This document shows positions 1-7,036 of a stretch of 24,023 nucleotides of DNA, in pieces. The first letter of the stretch is position 1. Each line of letters opens with the position of its first letter. The notes under the pieces were generated by a model. The model worked only from the letters and a program-made list of their open reading frames with translations. It had not been told where the DNA came from and ran no database searches. Made by a program: the position numbers and the translations under genes. The stretch is from the NCBI GenBank assembly GCA_964628455.1, contig CAZVPD010000040.1, positions 1 through 24,023 on the forward strand, in the 5' to 3' direction. Origin of the DNA: JAQVWU01 sp964628455. GTDB taxonomy: Bacteria > Bacillota > Clostridia > Oscillospirales > CAG-272.

Positions 1-588
1 AAAACAGCCATGAATGAAATGCTTTCGGCTAACGGTCTCCCGGAACGAAACGAAACCGAGTTGTTAAGCGCCATAAATTACGGCGCAAGAAAATTTGTTC
101 AGCTTTCCCTGCCGCAGGAATTTCAGAATGACGATGAGTTTATATCTCAGAGGCTCCGTGAGTATACAGCCTGCTACGACCGGCACTACACCGAAACCAC
201 TTATTTGTATCCCGGTATAGCCGATACGATTTATACGCTGAAACATCGGAACTACAGGCTTGCCGTCCTTTCAAACAAGCAGCACAACCATTGTGCGGAC
301 ATTGTCTGCAAACTTTTCAAAGCAGGGACTTTTGATATGATTCTCGGTCAGACCGATCTTCCGCAAAAACCGGATCCGACTTCGGCTTTTGTAGTTGCGG
401 GACGGCTCGATCTCCGGCCTTCGGAGTTTATCTATGTCGGAGATTCTCATATCGATATGATAACCGCAGCAGCGGCAAAAATGTTTCCTGTCGGGGTTTC
501 CTGGGGCTACAGACCGCCTGAAGTACTGCTTGAATACGGAGCAAAGTTCATTATCAACAGGGCGGAAGAACTGTTTGGTTTGATTTGA
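1..588 (+). CDS. HAD-family hydrolase, phosphoglycolate phosphatase-like (5' truncated by window edge)
   Basis: The frame is open to base 1, and the first ATG (base 10) is not the start: the N-terminal HAD motif I (DxDGT), which carries the catalytic aspartates, is absent and must lie upstream of the window. What remains shows motif II (Ser in VLSNKQ), motif III (Lys in KPDP) and motif IV (GDSHIDM), in the order and spacing of the Gph/PgmB-like HAD subfamily with an alpha-helical cap. Such enzymes are soluble cytoplasmic phosphatases, typically acting on 2-phosphoglycolate or other small phosphoesters. The substrate cannot be told from sequence. No clear terminator follows within the 169 bases before the next gene. 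Family call is firm, exact function open. Confidence 0.85.
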   Translation, partial: KTAMNEMLSANGLPERNETELLSAINYGARKFVQLSLPQEFQNDDEFISQRLREYTACYDRHYTETTYLYPGIADTIYTLKHRNYRLAVLSNKQHNHCADIVCKLFKAGTFDMILGQTDLPQKPDPTSAFVVAGRLDLRPSEFIYVGDSHIDMITAAAAKMFPVGVSWGYRPPEVLLEYGAKFIINRAEELFGLI

Positions 589-757
589 TTTAAGCGTTAT
601 TTTATAAGTTCACTGTCATTATAATATGTACGGGCTGAAAAAGCAATAATAAAAGTCATTTTTATTTATGTTTATATTGAATGCAAAGGCAAGCCGTGTT
701 CCTGCAGCGGCAGTTAAATAAGCTTTCCAAAAAATAATATATTAGGAGATCATTAAA

Positions 758-1210
758 ATGAAGGCATACGGTAAAAAAACCTGGCTGATTCCGGACACCT
801 ATTTGAATTCGGTTTCTAAAAACGATCAATTGAGTCATGAGGCAATATGTGTCATCAACACATCGGATATTGATGCGCAGATCAAACTGACTTTATTTTT
901 TGAAGACCGTGAAATCGATGAGTCGTTTTCGTCCTTCTGCGGCGCGCGGCGCACACATCATATCCGGATGGACAAAATACGCAATCCCGAGGGACGGGGA
1001 ATCCCTCACGATGTTCCATATGCGATTCTGATTGAAAGCAATACTCCGATTGTCGTTCAATACAGCCGTCTGGACACATCACGGGCGGAAATGGCATTGA
1101 TGACAACCATTGCTTATTCCGTTGATGACAAAGCATTCGACAATGTGGAAGGTGCGTTTCAAAATATTACCGAAGCGATAAACAATGCGATAAATTCCAA
1201 TAAAAAATAA
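758..1210 (+). CDS. ASRT-family protein (sensory rhodopsin transducer-like, PF07100)
   Basis: A 150-residue cytoplasmic protein that I recognise as a member of the Anabaena sensory rhodopsin transducer family. The family pattern is clear: an N-terminal W-x-I-P-D segment near residue 9, SHEAICVINT near 28, an FFEDREI strand, the RRTHHIRMD block, and VPYAILIES...PIVVQYSRLDT near 90-110. In Anabaena the homologue is a soluble tetramer that interacts with a rhodopsin. Most family members occur in organisms without rhodopsins and have been proposed to bind small molecules such as sugars. No rhodopsin gene is visible here. The next gene is a hexuronate-pathway oxidoreductase, which fits a sugar-linked role, but a strong terminator lies between them. 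Start supported by AGGAG at 744-748. Ligand unknown. Confidence 0.85.
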   Translation: MKAYGKKTWLIPDTYLNSVSKNDQLSHEAICVINTSDIDAQIKLTLFFEDREIDESFSSFCGARRTHHIRMDKIRNPEGRGIPHDVPYAILIESNTPIVVQYSRLDTSRAEMALMTTIAYSVDDKAFDNVEGAFQNITEAINNAINSNKK

Positions 1211-1220
1211 TAGTTTCTTT

Positions 1221-1262
1221 GCCGCGCATACGGTTGCTTATTACCGCGCGCGGCGGATTTTT
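1221..1262 (+). terminator. Rho-independent terminator after the ASRT gene
   Basis: GCCGCGC (1221-1227) pairs perfectly with GCGCGGC (1248-1254). An inner CGGT/ACCG stem (1231-1234 with 1243-1246) adds to it, and T residues follow at 1258-1262. It separates the ASRT transcript from the oxidoreductase gene downstream. Confidence 0.8.
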
Positions 1263-1317
1263 ATAATTAACGGTTAAGTATATGTTTAACCCGAATTATC
1301 GTAAAGGAGAGATTTCT

Positions 1318-2187
1318 ATGATGAACATTCCTTTAAAAACGGACCTGACAGGAAAAACGGCGGTTATAACAGGAGGCGGCGGTGTTTTATGCTCGGAATT
1401 CGCACGCGCTCTCGCGACCTGCGGAGCGAATGTCGCTGTTTGCGACCTGAGGCTTGAAGCTGCAAAAGCAGTTGCCGAAAGTATCCTATCCGCGGGAGGC
1501 ATCGCCGTTGCGGTACAAACAAACGTCCTCGAAAAAAACAGTCTTCTCGAAGCAAAATCGGTCATTGATCAGGCATTCGGAGGGTGTGATATTTTACTCA
1601 ACGGCGCCGGCGGAAACAATCCCAAAGGAACGACTACAAAAGAATATCTTTTTCCCGAAGACCTTGACCGGGAGAATGATTCGCTTAAGGATATCGTGAC
1701 TTTTTTCGACCTCGATCCTGAAGGGATCAAATTCGTCTTTGAACTGAATTTCATCGGTACGCTTTTACCTACGCAGGTATTTGCGGCCGGAATGGCAAAA
1801 CGCAAAAATCCGGTTATTGTCAATATTTCCAGTATGAACAGTTTTCGCCCGCTGACAAAAATACCCGCTTATTCGGGTGCAAAAGCCGCCGTTTCCAATC
1901 TTACCATGTGGCTTGCCGTTCATTTCGCTCCTGTCGGGATTCGCGTGAATGCAATCGCACCGGGTTTTTTTATAACAGACCAAAACCGTTCCCTGCTCAT
2001 AAACGCCGATGGATCCCTTACGCCGCGCAGCGAAAAAATTCTGAATCATACTCCCCTTAAAAGATTCGGGAATCCTTCAGATTTGACCGGTACTTTGTTA
2101 TGGCTGTGTGATCCCGAAGCATCGGGTTTTGTGGATGGTGTCGTCATCCCGGTTGACGGCGGATTTTCGGCTTATTCGGGCGTATGA
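1318..2187 (+). CDS. uxuB: SDR-family D-mannonate oxidoreductase (fructuronate reductase type)
   Basis: A 289-residue short-chain dehydrogenase/reductase closely resembling the Bacillus UxuB/YjmF type. These interconvert D-fructuronate and D-mannonate with NAD(H) in hexuronate (glucuronate) catabolism. Visible features are the Rossmann glycine segment TGGGGVLC near residue 20, the GAGGNNPKGTT block typical of this subfamily, the catalytic Ser in NISSMNS, and the YSGAK Tyr/Lys pair. The ending IPVDGGFSAYSGV is also characteristic. An upstream ATG at 1282 has no ribosome binding site. AAAGGAGAG at 1303-1311 lies 6 nt before the ATG at 1318, so that start is chosen (1321 is also possible). No uxuA, uxaC or transporter is in the window, so the pathway role rests on family similarity. 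A related sugar-acid reductase activity is possible. Confidence 0.85.
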   Translation: MMNIPLKTDLTGKTAVITGGGGVLCSEFARALATCGANVAVCDLRLEAAKAVAESILSAGGIAVAVQTNVLEKNSLLEAKSVIDQAFGGCDILLNGAGGNNPKGTTTKEYLFPEDLDRENDSLKDIVTFFDLDPEGIKFVFELNFIGTLLPTQVFAAGMAKRKNPVIVNISSMNSFRPLTKIPAYSGAKAAVSNLTMWLAVHFAPVGIRVNAIAPGFFITDQNRSLLINADGSLTPRSEKILNHTPLKRFGNPSDLTGTLLWLCDPEASGFVDGVVIPVDGGFSAYSGV

Positions 2188-2353
2188 TGAAGCCGCAAAA
2201 AATTCATCTCTGTATTGTGCGTTCATACGCCATTCATTTATTGATGATATAATACATTATACGGAATATTCGGAATCATCTGTCGTATAATACATCTAAA
2301 ACTATAGACCGATTCGAACCATCATATGATAATGACAGAAAGGACAATGAGTA

Positions 2354-2734
2354 ATGGGATTTTTGGATTCGCTGAAAAATTTGTTCGTAAAAAAGAATAT
2401 CACAGAAAAAATTAAGAGTTATGCAGAAGAGGAAAACACCGGAAAACTCGTGAAACTTGCCGCTTACGGCAATCCTATGGAAACACGTCTGGCAGCGATC
2501 GATGCTTTAAAAGAGATAAAAATGGATGTTCTCTGTGTCGATACGCTTATGTCCCTTCTCAACGAAGATAATAAAGAAATAAAACTTGCCGCCTGCAATT
2601 CATTGAAAAGAGTGGGAACAAAGCGTGAAGTCGATGTGCTTTTCCATAAAGCCGAACTTGAGGAAGACGCCGAAATTGCAAAAGCGCTGACCGCCGCTGC
2701 TGTTGAAGCAAAAGAACGCACCCCCCGTTTTTAA
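2354..2734 (+). CDS. Small HEAT-repeat protein
   Basis: A 126-residue, probably cytoplasmic protein made almost wholly of amphipathic helices. After a short N-terminal helix (MGFLDSLKNLF), the segments LVKLAAYGNPMETRLAAIDAL, CVDTLMSLLNEDNKEIKLAACNSL and REVDVLFHKAELEEDAEIAKAL follow the HEAT/PBS-lyase-like helix-turn-helix pattern, about three repeats. Such repeats are protein-interaction scaffolds; no enzymatic motif is seen. AAAGGA at 2339-2344 (spacing 9) supports the ATG at 2354. It is flanked by non-coding stretches of 166 and 249 bases and is probably transcribed alone. Partner unknown. Confidence 0.75.
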   Translation: MGFLDSLKNLFVKKNITEKIKSYAEEENTGKLVKLAAYGNPMETRLAAIDALKEIKMDVLCVDTLMSLLNEDNKEIKLAACNSLKRVGTKREVDVLFHKAELEEDAEIAKALTAAAVEAKERTPRF

Positions 2735-2776
2735 AATACGTTTCTAAAAAGACCGGGCAGTTCTTCCTCATTGCGT

Positions 2777-2833
2777 CAGTGCCGTTTCAGCCGCACTGAA
2801 TGCGGTTCAGACGGACTGCTCCGGTTTATTTTA
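2777..2833 (+). terminator. Terminator-like nested hairpin after the HEAT gene
   Basis: Nested complementary arms: CAGT (2777-2780) with ACTG (2815-2818), CCGT (2782-2785) with ACGG (2811-2814), and CCGCA (2791-2795) with TGCGG (2801-2805). They are followed by a T-rich GGTTTATTTTAT. The unpaired TTCAG copies (2786-2790, 2806-2810) flank a CTGAA (2796-2800), so alternative small stems can also form. Confidence 0.55.
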
Positions 2834-2868
2834 TAAATGATTCAGTCTGAGAAAAAAACAACCGCCGA

Positions 2869-2926
2869 TTCCGGATAAAGCCGACTGCACCCCGGGTGTT
2901 TGTTTCGTCCTTTTTTATATCCGGAA
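2869..2926 (+). repeat. Inverted repeat in the leader of the decarboxylase gene
   Basis: TTCCGGATA (2869-2877) is the exact reverse complement of TATCCGGAA (2918-2926), with 40 bases between. It lies 58 bases upstream of the next start. No known riboswitch class was recognised. It could be a leader hairpin, an operator or chance. Confidence 0.4.
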
Positions 2927-2983
2927 ACCGTTCACGATTGCCTGTGATGTGTTTTTTCTTATATAAATTTTTACCGAAAGAAC

Positions 2984-4303
2984 TTGACGGCAATGACCGA
3001 TAAATCAATCATAAGCGATGTAATCGATTATAAAAATAAAAATTTCATCAGGTTTCATATGCCAGGTCACGCCGGAAAAGGCATCGGCGCTTTTTTTGAT
3101 TCGGTTCTGCCGTATGATGTTACCGAACTCGAATGCACGGGTAATTTGTATTGTCCTGAAACGGGAAGCGGAATAAGTGCGTCGTTAGAAACAGCGCAAA
3201 AGTTATACGGAACTTCAGTCACCCTGTTTTCGGTATCGGGAGCAACTTTAGCACTTCAAACCGCTATAACGGCAGCCGTAAGGCGAAGCGATTCAAGAAA
3301 AATTATTTGTGACCGGAACTGTCACCGGTCGGTGGTGAATGCATTTGCACTGACAGGTATCGAACCGGTATGGTTTTTTAATGAAAAGAATGACAGAATC
3401 CGCTTGTTATGCGAAAACATCAAACCTGCGGCCGTTGTCGTCACTTCTCCCGATTACTACGGAAAAATGACAGATATCGGCGAGCTGCGAGCCGCTATAC
3501 CAGAAAGCATTCCTCTTATCACCGATAATTCACACGGATCCCATCTGGCATTTCATAATGGCGGCTTACTTCATCCCTATAACGCGGGTTCCAATCTCGT
3601 CGTCGATTCCCTGCACAAAACACTTCCGTCCATGACCGGAACCGCCTTGCTGCATTCGGATAAAACATTTGCTGCGGATGAACTTCTTTCCGCAATGAAA
3701 TTATTCGCTTCATCCAGCCCCTCTTATCTGTTAATGTCATCTGTCTGTGCCTGCATCGATTATGCGAGTAAAAATATTCATAAATTTGATGATCTGTATA
3801 AAAATGTCGCCGATGCAAAAAAAGCATTGAAAAATATGAATTACCGGATTGCGGAATTTGATCTGGAGGATCCGTTCAGACTGTGTATTCGGGATTCAAA
3901 CGCCGTAAAATTGTATGAATATCTGGCGGACAATGGTTTGATGTGTGAATTCGCCGATTCGGATCATGTTGTCCTTATACCGTCGCTTCTCAGTTCGGAT
4001 GATGACTTCATGTTTCTTCTGAAATTATGTGCTTGTTTTAATCCGTCGGCGCCGGCCTTCGAACCGCAAAAAAAACATATTCCCGCAAGGGCGATGATGC
4101 CGCGCGATGCCGTTTTTTTATCGTCAGAACGGATTCATCATTCAAAGTGTTTAAACAGGATAGCTTCATGTCCGATTAGTCCGTTTCCTCCCGGAATCCC
4201 GATCATTATGCCCGGTGAAATGATCGACACAATCATAATGGATATTCTGAAAAATCATAAAATCGATTATATTGACGTGATAAAAGAAAAAGGAGAATTA
4301 TAA
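2984..4303 (+). CDS. Orn/Lys/Arg decarboxylase-family PLP enzyme (YaaO/SpeA-like)
   Basis: A fold-type I PLP protein of about 439 residues. It has the family opening RFHMPGHAGKG near residue 23, an SGAT segment that binds the cofactor phosphate, RNCHRSVVNA, SPDYYGKM and the Schiff-base lysine in DSLHKTL (Lys212 counted from the TTG at 2984). The usual DEAHG block reads DNSHG here, keeping the Asp and His. Family members decarboxylate arginine, lysine or ornithine to polyamine precursors; substrate not assignable. The gene begins either at TTG 2984 or ATG 2993; neither has a good ribosome binding site. It sits directly upstream of darA with no gap, as yaaO sits near darA in Bacillus (there with tmk between). 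The C-terminal domain (from about residue 310) is short compared with some relatives. Confidence 0.85.
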   Translation: MTAMTDKSIISDVIDYKNKNFIRFHMPGHAGKGIGAFFDSVLPYDVTELECTGNLYCPETGSGISASLETAQKLYGTSVTLFSVSGATLALQTAITAAVRRSDSRKIICDRNCHRSVVNAFALTGIEPVWFFNEKNDRIRLLCENIKPAAVVVTSPDYYGKMTDIGELRAAIPESIPLITDNSHGSHLAFHNGGLLHPYNAGSNLVVDSLHKTLPSMTGTALLHSDKTFAADELLSAMKLFASSSPSYLLMSSVCACIDYASKNIHKFDDLYKNVADAKKALKNMNYRIAEFDLEDPFRLCIRDSNAVKLYEYLADNGLMCEFADSDHVVLIPSLLSSDDDFMFLLKLCACFNPSAPAFEPQKKHIPARAMMPRDAVFLSSERIHHSKCLNRIASCPISPFPPGIPIIMPGEMIDTIIMDILKNHKIDYIDVIKEKGEL

Positions 4304-4627
4304 ATGAAGCTTCTGATTGCAATAGTAAATAACGATGATGCTCATATTGTAAATTCCAATTTAAGCAAAGCAGGTTATCCTGCAACAAAAATCGCTTCGA
4401 CCGGCGGTTTTTTGATGAATGGAAATTCCACTTTTTTAATCGGCGTCAATGATGAGGATGTAGACCGGATTATAGAACTCATAGGCTCCAACAGTAAAAA
4501 ACGCGTTCAGCCTGCTCCTGTTGATTTGAGTTATAATACCGCCGCCATGGGTTCTTTTCCGGCTGAAGTTACCGTTGGCGGCGCTACGATATTCGTGATG
4601 GATGTAGAACGCTGTCAGCGGGTTTGA
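4304..4627 (+). CDS. darA: Cyclic-di-AMP receptor DarA (PstA/YaaQ), PII-like
   Basis: A 107-residue PII-like trimer-forming protein that binds c-di-AMP in Firmicutes. The signature ASTGGFLMNGNSTFLIGV (residues about 31-48), the following D-E-D-V-D-R-I-I-E-L helix and the closing VGGATIFVMDVER are all typical. Length matches the family (about 109). The ATG abuts the decarboxylase stop codon, with AGGAG at 4291-4295 giving 8 nt spacing, so the two are likely cotranscribed. Its stop overlaps the possible TTG start of holB. Downstream effectors of DarA are not well established. Confidence 0.95.
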   Translation: MKLLIAIVNNDDAHIVNSNLSKAGYPATKIASTGGFLMNGNSTFLIGVNDEDVDRIIELIGSNSKKRVQPAPVDLSYNTAAMGSFPAEVTVGGATIFVMDVERCQRV

Positions 4628-5664
4628 AAGATATGCCCGGCACGATAAAATCCTGTTTGGACATACTTTTCGGAAACGCCCGGACAAAGGAATATTTTAC
4701 GGCAGTCATAGAAAACGACCGGCTTTCTCATGCATATGTGCTGGAGGGTCCTTCGGGGAGCGGACGGCATACGCTGGTAACCGGAATTGCATGTGCTCTC
4801 GCACCCGAAGCCGCAAAAAAAATAACGGACGGAAACTGCCCCGATGTTTCGGTCATTTCGCATGAGGAAAACCGTAAAACAATCGGTGTTGAAACAATAC
4901 GCAATTTGAAAGAAGCCGCATCGCTTGCGGCAAACGAACTTGATTTTAAAATATTTATCATCGAAGAAGCTGAAACAATGACTGTTCAGGCACAAAACGC
5001 TTTTTTAAAAATGCTTGAAGAACCGACGCATGATACGTATATCTTTCTGCTTTGCGAGAGCTCTGCGGGACTTCTCCCGACTGTTTTATCCCGTGCCCCG
5101 CTGATACGCATGCAGATTTTTGATGAAGATGAACTGGACCGATATATATCCGGATCTGATAAAAGAGCATCCGATTTACGCCGTAAAGATGCAGCCGCAT
5201 ATAAGTTCGTCCTTCGTTCGTCTGCGGGATGTATCGGAACTGCAAAAAGCAAGCTTTTACCCCGTTCCGCCTCCGGCGAAATCGAAATATACAATAAAAC
5301 CAAACAATTTATCAAATTACTCTCATCATCCTCAAAAGCGGATTATTATCTTTTTTCAACAGCGATCGCCGGAAAGAGGGAAGAACTGGCAGATTTTTTT
5401 TCGGTTCTTGAAAACGCTTTCCGGGACCTGGTGTATGTAAAAAGTCTGCTTATGATGCCCGGTGAAGATAACCTTCAGCACCTGTTTTTATTTTATCAGG
5501 ATTATGACAGTGCGGTCGAGGATGCTTCACGCCTGTCGGCGGAAGCCCTGCGCTTTATGATACAAAACGTAACAGAAACACATGAAAGCCTTTATTCGAA
5601 TGTCAATTTAAAGACAACGGCAATCCTCTTTGCAGGCAATATGTGGAATGAAGCACACAAATAA
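4624..5664 (+). CDS. holB: DNA polymerase III clamp-loader subunit delta'
   Basis: A 346-residue AAA+ family clamp-loader protein. RLSHAYVLEGPSGSGRHT (residues 33-50) holds a P-loop in which the usual Lys is Arg. NAFLKMLEEPT and LLPTVLSRAPLIRM correspond to the conserved Walker B/sensor-1 and arginine-finger regions of delta'. The four-cysteine zinc module usually found just after the P-loop is missing; only about ten residues separate the end of that helix from the GNCPDV strand. A degenerate P-loop is normal for delta', which in E. coli does not bind ATP. The start is TTG 4624 (overlapping the darA stop by 4 nt) or ATG 4633; both lack a strong ribosome binding site, so coupling to darA is likely. 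Gene order darA-holB-ricT matches Bacillus apart from missing yaaR. Confidence 0.92.
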   Translation: MKDMPGTIKSCLDILFGNARTKEYFTAVIENDRLSHAYVLEGPSGSGRHTLVTGIACALAPEAAKKITDGNCPDVSVISHEENRKTIGVETIRNLKEAASLAANELDFKIFIIEEAETMTVQAQNAFLKMLEEPTHDTYIFLLCESSAGLLPTVLSRAPLIRMQIFDEDELDRYISGSDKRASDLRRKDAAAYKFVLRSSAGCIGTAKSKLLPRSASGEIEIYNKTKQFIKLLSSSSKADYYLFSTAIAGKREELADFFSVLENAFRDLVYVKSLLMMPGEDNLQHLFLFYQDYDSAVEDASRLSAEALRFMIQNVTETHESLYSNVNLKTTAILFAGNMWNEAHK

Positions 5665-5684
5665 CACCAAATAAGGAATCACAC

Positions 5685-6608
5685 ATGGATGAAAAAAAAA
5701 GCGATATACTTGATATCGGCAGCAAAACGGGACCCGAAACGCCGGAAACCGAAATAATCGGTGTCCGTTTTAAAAAATCCGGCAAAATATATTATTTCAA
5801 TCCGAACGGCATGACGTTTACAGCCGGTTCTCATGCAATAGTAGAAACCGCACGCGGACTTGAATACGGAAATGTTGCAATCGGGAACCGTATGGTAAAA
5901 TCTACTGAAATCGTCAATCCCCTGCGCTGTGTTATCCGCACAGCCACACCGGAGGATGAAACCCACTATAAGGAAAACGAATTAAAAGAAATCGAAGCAT
6001 TCAATGTCTGCATCGAAAAAATCAGTGAACATAAATTAACTATGAAGCTGATTGATGTTGAATATACATTTGACAATAATAAGCTTTTGTTTTATTTTAC
6101 TGCGGACGGAAGGATCGACTTCCGTGAACTTGTCAAGGATCTTGCATCCGTATTCAGAACCCGTATCGAACTTCGGCAGATAGGTATCAGGGATGAGGCG
6201 AAGATAATGGGCGGGTTGGGCGTTTGCGGCCTTCCGTTCTGCTGTCACACTTTCCTCGGAGATTTTGTCCAGGTTTCTATAAAAATGGCAAAAGAGCAGA
6301 ATCTTTCTTTAAATTCGGCAAAGATATCGGGAGCATGCGGCCGTCTTATGTGCTGCCTGCGTTATGAATATGACGTTTACAGCGAGGAGCTGAAAAAAAC
6401 GCCCCGTGTCGATTCGATCGTTGAAACACCCGACGGTGACGGTTTGGTTATTGAAACGATTCCCCTTGCCGGTCTGGTTAAAGTTCGTCTGCAGAAGACA
6501 CCGGACCAGCCATGCAAAGTGTATCACCGTGATATCGTTAAAGTGAAGGGTTATGTACGTCGCGAAGGTGAAAAAAGCGAGGAGGATCTTGGGGGACTGG
6601 AAGACTGA
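5685..6608 (+). CDS. ricT: RicT (YaaT), PSP1-domain regulator of RNA processing
   Basis: A 307-residue protein with the PSP1 domain (about residues 75-165) and the two cysteine clusters typical of RicT: C181-x4-C186-C187 and C218-x4-C223-C224. In B. subtilis RicT joins RicA and RicF in the Y-complex, which carries [4Fe-4S] clusters and guides RNase Y-dependent mRNA maturation, with effects on sporulation and competence. The C-terminal GDGLVIETIPLAGLVKVRL segment is also typical, followed by an acidic tail. Start ATG 5685 is preceded by AAGGA. It follows holB by 20 bases and is probably the last gene of the decarboxylase-darA-holB-ricT unit. ricA and ricF are not in the window. Confidence 0.93.
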   Translation: MDEKKSDILDIGSKTGPETPETEIIGVRFKKSGKIYYFNPNGMTFTAGSHAIVETARGLEYGNVAIGNRMVKSTEIVNPLRCVIRTATPEDETHYKENELKEIEAFNVCIEKISEHKLTMKLIDVEYTFDNNKLLFYFTADGRIDFRELVKDLASVFRTRIELRQIGIRDEAKIMGGLGVCGLPFCCHTFLGDFVQVSIKMAKEQNLSLNSAKISGACGRLMCCLRYEYDVYSEELKKTPRVDSIVETPDGDGLVIETIPLAGLVKVRLQKTPDQPCKVYHRDIVKVKGYVRREGEKSEEDLGGLED

Positions 6609-6661
6609 CTATTGCAATAAAATGGTTTATTATTGTTAACAATTTCAGATATATTTGATGT

Positions 6662-6690
6662 TTGACTTTTCATGTATCCTGTGTTATAAT
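6662..6690 (+). promoter_or_regulatory. Sigma-A promoter of the ferredoxin gene
   Basis: TTGACT (6662-6667) and TATAAT (6685-6690) are separated by exactly 17 nt, near-perfect sigma-A consensus, 30 bases upstream of the ferredoxin start. The ferredoxin is therefore probably transcribed independently of ricT. Confidence 0.85.
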
Positions 6691-6720
6691 AACGGCATAT
6701 AAAAAACGGAGGTGTTCATT

Positions 6721-6894
6721 TTGGCATATAAAATTACGGATGAATGTATCGCATGCGGTGCATGTTCCGAAGAGTGTCCGGTCAGTGCTATTTCCGAAAA
6801 AGACGGGAAATACGTTATTAATGCGGAAGAATGCATTGACTGCGGTGCCTGTTCGGATGTTTGTCCCGTTGAGGCGGCTGTTAAGGACGAATAA
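6721..6894 (+). CDS. 2[4Fe-4S] ferredoxin, clostridial type
   Basis: A 57-residue small electron carrier with two C-x2-C-x2-C-x3-C-P motifs: C9/C12/C15/C19 and C38/C41/C44/C48. That is the classic clostridial two-cluster ferredoxin, used as a low-potential carrier in anaerobic metabolism. The start is TTG 6721: GGAGG at 6708-6712 lies 8 nt upstream and the product then begins MAYKITDEC, as in relatives. The GTG at 6712 is inside the ribosome binding site and is rejected. It stands between its own consensus promoter and a terminator, so it is a monocistronic unit inserted between ricT and trmN6. It may serve NfnAB or the glycyl radical activase found elsewhere in the window (inference). Confidence 0.95.
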   Translation: MAYKITDECIACGACSEECPVSAISEKDGKYVINAEECIDCGACSDVCPVEAAVKDE

Positions 6895-6968
6895 TACGAC
6901 CGTATAGATACCATACGCTATTCGGCACATTTTACTTATACAGTAACCGGACAATAATGTTAAAATCA

Positions 6969-7005
6969 GGGGTCAGAGGTATAAACCGCTGACCCCGGTT
7001 TTATT
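6969..7005 (+). terminator. Rho-independent terminator after ferredoxin
   Basis: GGGGTCAG (6969-6976) pairs with CTGACCCC (6989-6996). After one A-G mismatch the stem continues GGT/ACC around an ATAA loop, and TTTT follows at 6999-7002. Confidence 0.85.
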
Positions 7006-7036
7006 AAAACAAACTTTTACAATCTAAAATATAAAA

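Noticed and set aside
2311..2320. GATTCGAACC, resembling the T-loop of a tRNA on the minus strand
   Set aside because: No matching T-stem, acceptor stem or anticodon arm can be drawn around it; it is only the common T-loop string.
6712..6720. GTG start for the ferredoxin
   Set aside because: It overlaps the GGAGG ribosome binding site, which is correctly spaced for TTG 6721.
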